Assembly: GCA_008692225.1 (NCBI GenBank)
Contig: VICG01000010.1
Location: 1 to 64,000 of the forward strand
DNA from: Monilinia fructicola
Taxonomy: Eukaryota; Ascomycota; Leotiomycetes; Helotiales; Sclerotiniaceae
Direction: 5' to 3'
DNA: 64,000 bases
Shown here one piece after another: positions 11,851 through 23,771 of this stretch (positions are counted from its first letter, which is position 1; each line of letters starts with the position of its first letter). The translations under genes were made by a program, and so were the position numbers. The notes beneath the pieces were generated by a model. It ran no database searches. It was not told the origin of the DNA and was given only the letters and a program-made list of their open reading frames with translations.

Positions 11851-12810
11851 GAAGAATCCACGGGCCAACTGAACAGTCTAACCTAATTAGGTCACCGCTT
11901 TCAATATTCAACCTAAATTTCTACTATTATTCTATTATTATATTTAATATTAAATCAAATTATAATAATTATACTTTTTAAATAAAACTAAGATAGTTTT
12001 TATATATTATATAATTAGATTTATTACTTTTTCTGTATTATATTATTTAAATTATATAAAAAACTTAAAATTAAAATTAATAATCTTTTTCTTAAATAAA
12101 AAATATATTATTTTTTGATTTTTTTTTAAAGCTATTAAATATTATTTTAGAATATTTATATTTAAATAAAAGCTATAATTATTTAATATAATCGTATATT
12201 ATTTTTTATATAATCTCGTTTTTATTTGAAATTTAAATAATTCTTTATATATTATATTAACTTAAATTTATTATTAGTTTATTTATTAAATTATATTATA
12301 ATTACTTTTCTTTATGAATATATAAAAATATAATTAAAAATTAAGTTTTCTTTAAATATTAAAAATCTTTATAGTTTTTTTTAAAAGAAACTTAATCTTT
12401 TAACTTATTCTTTTTAAAAAGAAATAGATTATTATTAATATTAATTAATAATTTTAACTTAATAAAATAAAGCTTTATAAATATACTTATAAAAGAATAA
12501 TTTATATAATTTTCAATTAATTATTGTAAAATTAGAAGATCTAATATTATATAATTGCTTTTATATTTAATATTTATAAATTAAATAAATAAATCTATTA
12601 AAAAAGATTTATTATTATAAATTTAAATTATTAATTATATTAAAAAAAAGATATATTCTTTAAATTAATATTATTTATAAAAATATATACAGCAATAAAA
12701 AAGTATTAATGTTAAATATACCTTTAAAAATGGAATATTGCCTGCACATCAACTAAAAGGGTTTAGCGCGTTCAGTTGGCCAGTGTGTTCAGTTGGCCCG
12801 TGGATTCTTC
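11851..12810. mobile_element. 960 bp TIR element, Tc1/mariner-like ends, RIP-degraded
   Basis: The left terminus GAAGAATCCACGGGCCAACT (11851 on) matches the reverse complement of the right terminus (ending 12810) over 25 identical bases. Both ends are bounded by TA (11849-11850 and 12811-12812), the target duplication of Tc1/mariner-type elements. The right end carries a second, subterminal CAGTTGGCC copy. The interior from about 11920 to 12730 is extremely AT-rich with stops in all frames, so no transposase can be read. It is either a RIP-destroyed autonomous copy or a non-autonomous derivative. Confidence 0.85.
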
Positions 12811-12812
12811 TA

Positions 12813-13170
12813 GTGGATTTGGAATGCCTTTTTCTTACTTAGCGTAACCTTATAATTAATTAACTTTACCTGATAAGTCATTCGCTCCACCAATACTGAT
12901 TTTGTTTGCATTGCCTGCATTTGAGTGTACTTGATCGATCATCTCTACTGCATCCTTGGCCACAACATCGATCAATGAAATTCTCTGCCGAGTCACTGAA
13001 GCTCACGATGTTATTACCAAACTAACGAGTTTCATCCTCCTCAAGCCCAGGACGAAGAGCTGGCCATGCAACAAGGGTACCAATACTTCCAAGTGATACA
13101 TCACTTCGCTTCCCCTACGGGACCAAAATTCTGACCTTTCGACAGTCAGTGAATCTTATGTTAAAAACCT
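12813..13170 (-). pseudogene. Gene relic, two coding-like blocks of unknown family
   Basis: Read on the bottom strand, two blocks look like real protein. One at about 13035-13110 reads SDVSLGSIGTLVAWPALRPG. The other at about 12870-12985 contains ISLIDVVAKDAVEMIDQVHS and ends at a good donor (TCAG followed by GTAAAG). They are in different frames, separated by only ~31 bases, too short for a normal intron, and stops bound both sides. I do not recognise the family. The transposon inserted immediately beside it may have broken the gene. Confidence 0.35.
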
Positions 13171-13289
13171 AATTTCACTCACGATCTACCTGTTTTTGTT
13201 GCAGAGTTATGCAGAATTATGCAGGAATCCTTTCATATAGCTCATATACTAAAAGGTGGAAGGACGAGCTAGTATAACTAGCTAGTATG

Positions 13290-13900
13290 ACTCTCGAAAC
13301 TCTATTATTATGAGAGCTAATCCATTTTTGGAGGCATCACGATCACTTGGACGATCACTTGGACAATCACGATCACGATCATAAGCATTATTATTATTAT
13401 TATTGAAGCTATTCAGAGATTCGAAGTTGTTGAGCCTATTTGAAGTGTTAACGTTGAAAAAAGCGATGGAATAGGGGGGAAAGCGAATGGAAAAAGCAAT
13501 TTACCTTCGAATTTCAACGAAATAATTTTAACTTACCTTTAATATAATAAAAGATTGAAAGATTGAAAGATTGAAAGAATGAAAGAATGAAAGAAGGAAT
13601 GAAAGAATGAAAGAATGAAGGTATTCAAGAATTAGTATATCGAATATTAAAGCTATTCAACGAATATTGAAGCTATTCAACGAAACTAATCCATTTTAAG
13701 CCAACTAACAGATTTTAGACTACCTATAGATAAACTAATAGATTTTAGACTACCCATAGATAAACTACCAGATTTTAGGCTTCTTTTAAATAAACTAACA
13801 GATTTTAGGCTTCTTTTAATCAAACTAGCAGAATTCTAACTATTTATAGTTAAATCAACATAATTTAGACTATATATATATACCCACATATTCATAAAAC
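13290..13900. repeat. Cluster of short tandem repeats
   Basis: Three arrays occur: GATCACTTGGAC/GATCACGATCAC copies at about 13338-13382, AAGATTGA / AAGAATGA units at about 13550-13622, and about five copies of a ~33 bp unit (CAGATTTTAGACTACCTATA plus GATAAACTAA) at about 13700-13870. No gene is present. Confidence 0.65.
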
Positions 13901-15558
13901 ATGATATTTTTGAAAAAACGTTGATTCACTGACTTTTCGTAGGAATTCTGGTTCCGTAGGGTTCATGATTCCTTTTGTCGTTTTTTGTTGGCGCCAACTT
14001 TCATCAAGGAGTTCTCCTCATTCCATAAGCATGCCCACGTTTCCCAACATGATTCCCCTCTGACACAGAGACTTGCAATTGGCCGTTTTCAATGCTACAG
14101 ATTCTTTCGTGCATCTGGCAAAAAGACCGTGGGAGAGTATTGAGAGGTGAGCATGATGGTATATCTTCTTGATGTACATATTTCGTGAAGTCTATGACCA
14201 CTAAAGAAACATACACTCAACCTATGTTCATGTCGATAACTTCTACGAAGAGCCGCATGGAACATGAAAGATTGCGGCGCTTTCTGGTGGAAGTTCTTGG
14301 AAATAGTCAGATTCCGACATACCAACTTCTCGTTCAATGACGTAATTAGCCACTGGTCTCAGTGCTGGCAGACTCAGAGCACCTTTCCGAGCAGTGTCAT
14401 TGCAATACAAAATCAAGTCCATGCTAGAATTGAGGATATTATTCTGAGCACTGCCATTGATATGATGATCAGTTTTATAGCTGAGCATGTTGGAGCTGCA
14501 TGTCCGTTAATAAAAGGCACTCATGAAAGGGTAGGGAAAATGATGGAGCAAGGAAAGTCAAGAGAGAAGACTTCTATGCGTATCATATAGATTTTACCTT
14601 TCGTGAGAGTCTAGTCTGACTGATATATATTCATCATGGTCATATTTTCTAATTATAGAAGATTATATGATTGTGTTGCTGAGTAGTTAGTTATATTGAA
14701 CTTCATTAAAGGCAATGAAGCTATTCATATGATCTTGGTATATCACGTCAACTACGACCATTCTTCTTACATTTCTTTTTTGAACATTAAGTTCGAGTCA
14801 TATGAGGCTCATTGATATTGCTCAAGTGGACGTCAGATTGAGATTTTATTACATAGCCTGTCTACCTAGACACATTTTTCCAAGAGGTAGCTATTCCCAG
14901 TACTCAAGGACCTCAGTCTAAGTAATTGGCTGGTTAATGAATGATTATGCTTAACCTACCCATGAACATTCAATCGTATGACCTTAATGATCCAGCTTTG
15001 AAAATTTATGAAGAATATACCACCTCGCAAATAACATGTCCGGCTTCCATGAGGTCCATTGTATAAACTCCATGTACCTTGTTTATGATGGCCGAAATTC
15101 TATGTTAGACGACGGGTCTCCCTATTGTATCGAAGGGTCACCAAACGCTTTTTGGGACATCATCTTTTTGAAGATGCCCAGCTGTCGTATTGTTCACTCT
15201 AAGAATATAACAAGTTACCTTGTTCAAACATCTATGGATAGATGTTCTCCTTTCAAACATTTGAAGCAGCCTTAATATCTCTCTCTCCTCAAGCTCAAAA
15301 TTCGTCTTTGTAGTTGAAACAATATCTTAACAATATCTCGTGAATCTGAATTTAGAAGAAAACATAACATGAACAATGATCAAAGCATATGTATAAATCA
15401 AGCCTCGAGATGCGTTCTAGAGAAATTTTAAAATCATCAAGTCGAAACACATCTACTACACAACACATCCATCTCAACAGTACTAATTACACATCACATT
15501 CTAACAGTACTTATTACACCAAACCAAACCAAAAATCTACACTCAGATTTCCGACAAG
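13901..15558. other. Gene-poor zone with possible relics
   Basis: No intact gene is supported. Two coding-like scraps exist. A bottom-strand frame at 14243-14488 reads fluently (LALRPVANYVI-like) but has no partner exons I can define. A top-strand frame at 15036-15275 contains FHEVHCINSMY, whose HxxHC resembles the first motif of UstYa/DUF3328 proteins; the second HxxHC is absent. Both are best treated as fragments. Confidence 0.35.
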
Positions 15559-15777
15559 ATGGTTCTCCCCTTTCACCCTCAGGTTCACCAACCACAATAT
15601 GCCTGCCAAGTCTGTAGATATCGCAAGGTAAAGTGTTGTTGTTGTGGAAAGATTGGTGCGCAGATAGTTGGCGAGCCATGTGCTAACTGCCAGCAGTTTA
15701 TTACAGGTCCTGTGTGGGATGGGAATCAGGATGTTACCTGGGTTGAAGCCGCTGACTGCAATGAGTGCAGAATTTAA
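15559..15777 (+). CDS. Small cysteine-rich protein, 72 aa, putative zinc-binding
   Basis: A single-exon frame starts ATGG in good context after an A/C-rich leader (ACCAAACCAAACC). The 72-residue product has CxxC pairs: ACQVC at about 24-28, a CCCC run at about 35-38, PCANC at about 50-54 and CNEC near the C-terminus. The start ACQVCRYRKVKC resembles the opening of a Zn2Cys6 knuckle, but the later spacing does not fit that family. There is no signal peptide, so it is probably an intracellular metal-binding protein. Function is unknown. It could also be a truncated zinc-finger gene. Confidence 0.55.
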   Translation: MVLPFHPQVHQPQYACQVCRYRKVKCCCCGKIGAQIVGEPCANCQQFITGPVWDGNQDVTWVEAADCNECRI

Positions 15778-15819
15778 GATGATAGTTGTGAGTATAACAA
15801 TATCATTATGCTTCTCTGT

Positions 15820-16050
15820 TTGACTAGGGGATAAAACAACACACTGCTTTTTTCTTTGATTTGATCAAAAGACAAAAAAATACACTGCTTTTTTTCTTTG
15901 ATTTGACCAAAAGACAAAAAAATACACTGCTTCTTTCTTTGATCGCGGGGATGAAACAATACACTGCTGCTTTCTTCTTTAGTAAATCAAAAGACAAAAA
16001 AATGCCCTTCGTTCTTTGATCAGGGGATAAAACAAAAAGTTGCTTCTTTC
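15820..16050. repeat. ~50-60 bp tandem repeat, about five copies
   Basis: Degenerate copies of a unit containing AAAAGACAAAAAAATACACT followed by GCTTTTTTCTTTGATTTGA. Copies at the two ends carry GGGGATAAAACAA instead. The array lies just 3' of the small Cys-rich gene and may overlap its 3' UTR. Confidence 0.65.
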
Positions 16051-17806
16051 TTTTTGCTGGAGTTGTGTTTCCAAATCCTGAAGAACCATCTTTTAGTCTT
16101 TAGTCTTTAGTCTTTCTTTATCTTGCAGGCAAGATTTTCCTTTGTTCGCACAATCAATATAATTCAATCTTTAAATACAAACTCCTCCACAATTGTTCAA
16201 AAACGTGACTGAAAGATTTCCATTAATAATTACCATTACCGCGACGTGCAGCCTGTAACTAACTTTTTAGACATCACCAACTGAGCTTAGCTTATTTCAA
16301 TATCCCTTCCCCAGGAGATGTTATCGTTGATTCAAATCTGAAAACGCTTGGTTGAAAGCTGGGCCTAGCAGTAGCAAAGTAAACAGTAAGAAGAGATTCC
16401 CTAAAAAACATCATGGTAAAAACAGTAGATAACTAGAAACAAACTTTGAGAAACGTAAAACTGCCTGTCATTGAATGCGGTCCTCCCTACATGAAGGAAA
16501 TGGGGCATTCCCTTCCCATATACTAATGCTTCCCTCCTGTTGCCCCTGAAAAAATACCCATGAAGAAGAAGTCCGTCTTGCCCATCAGTAAGAACTCACG
16601 CTGGATTAACTAGACTCAATTTGAGAAGCTGTGAAACCAGTACTAGACTAGCATTCTCTCTCCTCAGCACTACGAATACCAGTTGTAATAAGCCCACTGA
16701 TACACACCGTAATATGTGACGATGATCATCGCCAACGGAAAGCAAGAATAGGACCAGATAATATATATCAGGTGGCTTCTTGAATAAGGGTTGTAGTTTT
16801 GACGAGTGGTTGATAAGTTCCTGCAACATCTAGGATATTCATGTTTTCACATGGGTTTAGTGTCTATTTTTGATTATTGAATCAAACAGTAAGATATAGC
16901 AAATAACGTCTCTGTTGGGGTTGACACCATGATTACTTAATAGCTCTGGGACCAGCAAGGTACCGTTTCTGACTTCAGACCTAAGAGCAACCACATTCTA
17001 TGGCTCACCAGCTATGGCTGGTAAAGATGAAAAGCAATTCATGTTTTTTGATTGTATGCAGCGCCAGTCGATTCAAACATTTTGCCTGCGGTGAAAAGAT
17101 CAAAGGTAGATATCTCTCTCTAATTTCACAGCTTTGGTTGATTTATGGTATCTGGGAGAACTTAACCTGTATGGCTTAACATTCTGCTTTGGATCAAGTT
17201 TGATATGTTATAATTAGGTGCTAAGTTTCCCAGAAACCGTTAGTAGAGTATTGATGTAGATCTTAGGAAGCAACAGGTAGTGGAAAGAGAGGATCGATTG
17301 GGGATCATATCTAAAAACCTACCGGTGGAGTCACACCGTGATTTATGGCTAGCTTTATCAAGGCACGATGTGAAATAGACCCTCGCCAGTACTACTGGCA
17401 AGCCCTGAATAAGCAGCTATTCGGGCACAGATATGCCATTATCCACAAGCACTAGAGCGTGTTGGGTATTGTTGGAGGGTGAAAATATTGGTATTAAGTC
17501 GAAAATTATTAGTATTTGCCAAATTTAAGTGTCTTGCCAAGGTTCCATATACATATAACGGTGGTCAAAGTGGACAAGAATGCCTTCTTTGGATGTATAT
17601 GAATGTGAAGAGCCAGAATCAAAAAGATGATACGGATAATAGCTCGAGATCATTGTATCCTGGATAAAAGCTCAAGCCAACGTTTGTCTAATAGGTCCTC
17701 CACCATTTTGCCTTTGTAAACCCATTCTTCCAATCCGATCTGCGTGGACATTGGCATGCTCTTTTTCGTCCATTTGTTCCATCACCTGAATACTCGCAAG
17801 CACTTC
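16051..17806. other. Intergenic, no gene recognised
   Basis: About 1.7 kb of ordinary composition. Small frames at 16596-16829 (bottom) and 17479-17667 (top) lack motifs. A triple TAGTCTTTAGTCTT run is at about 16095-16115. Confidence 0.5.
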
Positions 17807-18262
17807 TCACATCCGTTGATTCCTTCTCCCTCCCAACTTAATCCTATCCCCCAAAGGATTTACACTCGCGGTAGACGCATTGTTCTGCCCATGCAGAGTA
17901 TTCCTCTTCGCAATCAACGCATGATTCATATCTTTTTCGCCTATCACCCAATCCGTTCGCTTTGTACCAAGACTAAGGAGGCACCTTGCGTTACCGCATG
18001 GGTCTTCGAGTGAGGCTCGATCATCTTGTTTGAATCGGCAGCCATTTACTTGTTGTTCCCCAACGTCGTGGATTTGTTTGTTTGAAAAGAGTTGATATTT
18101 GTTGATAAGCCCGGGGCATATGGTTATGTGAGTGGTGTTGCAAAGACAGTGCGTGTACCGCTGTGTTGTTATGAGACACATGTTTTCGTTTTTGATGATT
18201 TTTATTCCGTGCTGATATTGTAGAGGTGTTTTGATTTGGGCCCGGGAACGTCTAGTTGCCAT
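17807..18262 (-). CDS. Hypothetical Cys/His-containing protein, 151 aa
   Basis: This is one of the longer clean frames in the zone. A second methionine (residue 28) begins MCLITTQRYTHCLCNTTHIT, followed by ICPGL, a single Cys and CGNARC. Spaced Cys and His of this MC...C.C...H...C kind are seen in lineage-specific fungal proteins of unknown function. There is no signal peptide or membrane segment. The C-terminal 50 residues are basic and polar. The true start could be Met1 (18262) or Met28 (18181). No operon-like context is expected in a fungus, and the neighbours are relics. Whether it is expressed is uncertain. Confidence 0.4.
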   Translation of the reverse strand: MATRRSRAQIKTPLQYQHGIKIIKNENMCLITTQRYTHCLCNTTHITICPGLINKYQLFSNKQIHDVGEQQVNGCRFKQDDRASLEDPCGNARCLLSLGTKRTDWVIGEKDMNHALIAKRNTLHGQNNASTASVNPLGDRIKLGGRRNQRM

Positions 18263-18609
18263 GAATATATAGTAAAAATAATACGACTGATGATTCCGCA
18301 GAAGTCTTCTGACAAATTCTTAGTCCACTCATTAAGTTTGTGAATCACAAGTTCAATCTTTGAGTGTTCGAATCATGGTACCTTTTACCTCCGGTACTGC
18401 GAGTAGTCCACATCAACAAAGTGAATTAACATGGCGCAAATAATCCCAATCATAATATCTCTGTAACTGTCTCGGATAGATAGAGCCAAAATCAAAGCCA
18501 AATAGTGAGGTACCAACAATTACAATCCTTCCATTTTCTAATACATCTTTGTTCAAGACGAATACCTCTGTAAAATTGATCCCCTGGAGCATACTAAGTT
18601 TGGGCGTGT

Positions 18610-19441
18610 GCAAGCTTCCAAGGTTATCCAACGCAAATAGTTTCCAGAAAAGACATTTATAAATCCAACTAGCATTTGATTTGCCAATCACCCATCCTGA
18701 TGTTGCGCCAGCTCCGGCAAAGAAATATTGAGGTGGATTCTTCCCAAGAACTTTACCAGCAACACGTTTGGTATACTCTTCCACTGGTATCCCTCCTCCG
18801 ATTTTGATCCAGGCTTCATTGAGGTCTAATTCAATTGGCTTATATGGAGAGTTTGTCGAGGAAGAAGTTAATAACGTTTCTCCAAAATGACTGAGGGACA
18901 GCAACACATATTTTCTGGTAGAATTTCCATCTGGTTCTCAGACAACAAAGCCGTACCAGCCATACCTGAAGCCACATTGATAACAAAAATTCCAAAAAGT
19001 TGTAATTCATGCGTAAAGTCTCGATATACGAGTGCAATGCTGCTTTCGACGCATTGTAAAGTGATTGTGTTGGGATTGGTGTAAATCCCGCCATACTACT
19101 TAAAGAGACGATCCGGCTTCCAGGTCCAGTCTTCATCAAGGGCGGCAAAAAGATTTTGTGGTTTCGATCATTCCAAGTATGTTTGCACCGAAAACCTTTA
19201 GAGCCAATTCATAGTCGCAACGTATAGCTAGAGATATTACTCGTACTCTGGCATTCTGGTAAAGAATATCGAGAGTTCATCCAGTGGCCGCGGATATTGT
19301 CTCGTAGGCTGTTTGAATTGTACTAAGTCGACGAGAACTGGAAAAGACATGATAGCTCTGGGGAACAAATTCGAGAGTGAGGCAGTGCCCAATGCTGCCA
19401 TCACTAAACCCTATAATGAGAATAGCAGATTTCTGTGCCAT
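18610..19441 (-). pseudogene. Short-chain dehydrogenase/reductase pseudogene (AYR1-like)
   Basis: The bottom-strand start MAQKSAILIIGFSDGSIG is a mutated Rossmann TGxxxGxG motif. Later pieces match the classical SDR pattern: LDILYQNA in place of the usual NNAG, VFGANILGMIETTKSF, SLSSMAG (catalytic Ser), YNASKAALHSY (catalytic Tyr/Lys), then GIFVINVASG and the tail VAGKVLGKNPPQYFFAGAG. This resembles NADPH-dependent 1-acyldihydroxyacetone-phosphate reductase-like proteins. Damage includes an in-frame TGA after SAATG, a ~20-residue gap after STIQ, a one-base loss after LRM, and further frame changes before the tail. The multiple kinds of lesion mark it as a true relic. Confidence 0.85.
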
Positions 19442-20150
19442 GATGAAATAGTAAAAGGAGAATGTAAGAATTTTATACCAGCATAAAGTAGACACATCAG
19501 GGTTGGGTCTGAAAGCCTGCTGGGAGAATGATTTTCCTGTAGCAGACTGGAAAGTATATAGTTTTTCATTATTGGAATGGAGTTATTGTTGAGCCGTTTA
19601 ACTCAGAAGATAATAAGTAACATCAAGAGTATGATTGTTAATCAAATCAATAAACTTATAGACGATGATGAGATGAGATGATGAAGGAGATGAAGATGAC
19701 GATGATAATGCTAGAAATTATCTAACCTTACTAAGCAATTTATATGACGATGATTGGCTCCATCGCAGTACCTTCTTGATATAGTTTAGCGTCAGTCGAC
19801 CAGGACAGGGGCGCGTGCTGAATTCGAATTCAAACAACTTCCTCCTCCACCGACCACATCCGCGGATGGCATATATGTATATACCTAGTTATGCGCGTTT
19901 CCCTTAGTACATATGTAGCTGGCCATTTGTCAGTATTATCTTTAACACTACCTTCCCGCCATAATGCATCATATATACCATTTCCAAGGTTCCAATCTAC
20001 CTTGTTTGAAACCTATTGCGAGCCAGCCAATGGAGTGGGCTGAATTGAACCATTCCAGGTTTCCTTAAACTGTCTCTTTCCAACGTATGCTCCATTGTGC
20101 CTTCATCCTTGGCCAACAGCATCATATTTCTATCTCATCATGCTACATCG
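19442..20150. other. Intergenic, no gene recognised
   Basis: Contains a short GATGATGAGATGA-rich patch at about 19660-19712 and the shared flank between two pseudogenes. I see nothing else. Confidence 0.5.
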
Positions 20151-20169
20151 TCATGGAAAACTCTCAAAA

Positions 20170-21765
20170 GGATATCAAACTGTAGGAAACGGAAGATCAA
20201 GGTAATCATCTATTCCTAGAGACTTTTGTGTAGTTCTAACATCAAACATGCATAGTGTGATGAAGTGAGGCCAGCTTGTAGCCAGTGTTTAAAGGCTGGC
20301 TGGAAATGTCCAGAATATGATGACTCTTTGAGGAGAACGTGTCAGTATTCAAATGTGAGAGAAGTGTCGACTCAAGAGGAAACTTCTCGTGCAATTTCAG
20401 GTAAATGTCAGTTCGAACGTTGGCATCGAAATTCCTTTTACCACCGCCGCAACAAACCTTCTTTTTCCAAGCATCGAAAGGTCAATTACACTTTGTTGTC
20501 CTTCCAGATGAAATTTCAGAGACCGTCAATGATCGTGCAATCGATTTCTTTCTATCTACTCACATATTTCGTGATTCGGGTCCTATCAGAGGATATTACG
20601 AGTATTTATTCATCTATCGCAACGACCCCAAGACAATCATAACGTTTCTACAACTATCGCTGCTGTCTCACTCGCAGCATATTCGTATGCTTTCAAGTAT
20701 CCCAAACTTCTCAAAAAAGTAAACCAATTGTTTGTTTACGCACCACACCTCGTCAATACTTCATTATCGTCCATTGAAGACGCGACTCAAGATTCTACTG
20801 TCGTATTCGTGGTCCTATTCGACACTTTTGGGGTACTCACATGCCAAAAGCTACATACATTGATGGATTGCGATCGACATATATGTGACGCGACAAAAAT
20901 GATTATATTACGAGGATTTCGTCAAATGGAAACTCATCATGGACTCCAATTATTCCTACAGATCAACTCAATTCTTCTTTAGAATTGTATCTGTCATTCA
21001 TTTAGGGTGACTGAGGATCTAATCAAGTTACAGAAGCATGCTGCGAAATTCCTAGATACAAATGATCCAGCGTGGAAGTTGTTGTGAAACTGGCCGTATT
21101 TCATGCTGATGTCAAAGACGGTTTACTCCATGGTTCTTCTTTCATAATTGAAGTAATAGATGATGAATTTTCTTCTCTCGCAAGAGAAATATCTGAACAA
21201 TCGCAATGGCAATATACCTCAATTCCAATCACAGTCACATCAAATATGATATACACATATTATCATATACACCCAGCCCTTTGAGTGGCTCAGACCTGGA
21301 ACTATCTTCGCACTTGTCGCATATTCATTTATGAAGAAATTGGTAAACAATTCAAAGCAGGACAGTTCCTGTTTTCTGTTGCCCATATGATTTGTTTTCT
21401 CTTTGTGCACCCGTACCTCGATACTATAGTGATGTATCTGAGCTCCGTACTTTAGCAGGCTCTTGTAGACTGTCGGATAAAATCCTCGTTTCTAGTCCAA
21501 CATCTACTTATGCTGTTCCTTACAACGCAAGTGCTTATTTTATTCTTTGGCCCTACTTAATGCTGGACGGTCCACCTGTTCAAATGTACAGCGAGATTGG
21601 ATCATTGACAGATGTCGTTTTCTCGGAGATCCGACGGGTATTCAACAAATGTTTATGTTGGCAAACATTTTGGGAAAGGGAGAGATGTTTCCTGTGTGTG
21701 AGAAATTTCGACAAAGAACATATAATAGCACATGATCGGACCTTGCTATTATTTAAATATAGCTA
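20170..21765 (+). pseudogene. Zn2Cys6 transcription factor pseudogene
   Basis: Exon 1 ends SNCRKRKIK at AAG followed by GTAATC. After an intron ending CATGCATAG (about 20256), CDEVRPACSQCLKAGWKCP completes a Zn2Cys6 binuclear cluster. The first zinc-binding Cys, expected two residues before SNC, is Ile, and no in-frame ATG precedes it. Downstream fragments match the usual fungal regulator middle and C-terminal regions but lie in different frames: FLSTHIFRDSGPIRGYYEYL, DSTVVFVVLFDTFGVL, HADVKDGLLHG, VAQTWNYLRTCRI, and YNASAYFILWPYLML. Stops and frame changes recur throughout. It may once have regulated a neighbouring accessory gene. Confidence 0.8.
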
Positions 21766-21962
21766 AAGTCTGAACAAGGCAGACCTTCCTACCTGCCGTA
21801 TCTCCCTTCAACCGACAGCTTTGTTATTCAGATGCTCGGGTGAACAATGGACTTGGAGGGAAACTCATTCAACAGTTCTTTCAAGCTTTGAACAAATAAT
21901 TTCTTTGAATTCTTATCTTTCTTTGATGCTATTTCGTTACACATAAACCAAACATTGTCATT

Positions 21963-23771
21963 TCACTCAATAATTCCAAACCATTTTAGTTCCCTCCCAC
22001 TAAGCTCCTGTATAGGGATCTGATCCCCATTCTTTCCCCTCAAACTGACTTGGTTAGCACCTTGCGCATATAGTATTCCACCCGATCCTGCCCCATTCAC
22101 AGTGTTTTCCTCCAAAACCTGACCGGTAACAAATCCGCCATCAGCAGGTCCGGCCCAACCGGTAGCATACGATGGAGTCGTTCCTCTCATAGCCACACAT
22201 ATTGGTGTGATTCCCACGCTAACAATTGCGAATCCAAGGTTATCACCAGCAGTAACCTCTTTTCCTACAGGAACCTTAATTGATAGGAGTGCTGCGCTGA
22301 AATCTTTCGGAATAACATCAAAGGTGGAAAGAGCTTCCCATTTGTAAAATGGGGACAAGAGAGCAGTAGCGTTTGTGTAGCGGAACACAGTTAATGTGAC
22401 ATTGCCTGTTGGTCCACCACCAGCCAAGTTTACTCCAACTGTCGTTAGATTGCCTGTCTTGGATGAAGTAAATGTTTGAAAGAGAGAGTATTGGGGAAGT
22501 GAGCAATTAAGGTAGTAATCTTGATGATGGTTTCCGGAGCCAATGGCTGCATTCATTGCAAGTCCATCATTGGTCTTGGTAGATGGTACTTGAACGGCGG
22601 TAGTATTGGTGGTTGGAAGTTTGACAATAGAAGTAAGAGAAGCGGAACAGTTCAAGTCTTTGATTGAACCATCAGAGTTGAAATTGAGAATTTGGAATTG
22701 ATGGCCATGTTGTGCGTTCCTAGGTCCAGCAAGTGGTGCCGTGGCTTGAATATCAGCTTGATGGATATATACTGCTTCACCTCCAGTGGAGGATGGGATT
22801 TTTAAAACGCCTGTAGTTTGACCACCACATGTATCACTACTGATGATTTGGCGAGTCCATGGTCCAGCAATGTTCTTTGCTCGGTACATGATTAAAATGG
22901 TTCCTTGACAGAAACCACAAGTGTTGGAAGCGGAGATATAGTAGTATCCATTGCGATAGAAAATATCTGGTGATTCGGTTTGATAATCAACAAGATCTCC
23001 TACTGGAATAACACTTGTAGCATTTCCGGTTGTGTTCATGAAATCATTCGTGAGTTTCTGTATGTACATTGATTGTTTGAATGGAGGCCAGATTGAAGCA
23101 CCGAGGGTTTTGAAGTCGATCAAAGAGTATGCGATATATCCAGTTCCATTGATAATAGCCACTGAGAAATCACCTGCTTGGTCGGTCTGTGGGTTTGGTT
23201 GATACCCAACGAGAGCACGAGTTGGTTCGAGTACGTATCCTGAAGTTGGTGAAGAAGATGTGAAGATTGCATAGCCTGGGGTTCCAGCGTTCAGCCATAG
23301 AATATATAGTGAACTTGCAGGATTATATACGATATGTGGTCTTCCACAATCTCCGTCGCCTTTACATAATGTGGCCGTGGCATTTTCAGTTGGATCGAAT
23401 AAGAGACCATTTGAGGACCACTATAAATAGATTTCAGGTTAATATTGAAATAGTATTTTCATCAAATTTTTTTCAACTCATTCATTGAGAAGTTGGAAGT
23501 TGCAGATCAACGATAATGATAAACTTACTGTAATCAGATCCGTTGAACTCCAACTCTCTATTCCACAAAACTTCTTACCACATCCAAAGTTTAATCCATA
23601 CCAAAGATACTGACCCTCGAAATAGTCAATCTTACCAGATGTGGAATCGATGAGGTCACCGTCTGTTGAAAACATATTCACAAAGGAATTCGAGATTGTT
23701 GTGTTCAGACATCTTGCTACTCCTAGTAGTGATGACCACAAGAAGAGAGTTGATAATATCGGGTTTCTCAT
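21963..23771 (-). CDS. Secreted glycoside hydrolase family 43-like protein
   Basis: There are two exons, 23529-23771 and 21963-23420, with a 108-nt intron (donor GTAAGT, acceptor TTTATAG). The gene is intact, 566 aa. Residues 1-21 (MRNPILSTLFLWSSLLGVARC) are a signal peptide. The first ~300 residues resemble the five-bladed beta-propeller of GH43 arabinofuranosidase/xylosidase-like enzymes: DGDLIDSTSGKIDYFEGQYLWYG near the N-terminus, then ESPDIFYRNGYYYISASNTC, a typical acidic E-x-P-type motif and blade. Many N-x-S/T sequons and paired Cys fit secretion. The C-terminal ~200 residues look like a beta-sandwich or accessory domain. The likely role is hydrolysis of plant cell-wall hemicellulose or arabinan; exact substrate is not deducible. 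A CTATTTATAAAC box lies just upstream of the start. Confidence 0.8.

Noticed and set aside
15036..15275. UstYa/DUF3328 protein
   Set aside because: Only one HxxHC motif is present; the second motif and the surrounding family blocks are missing.
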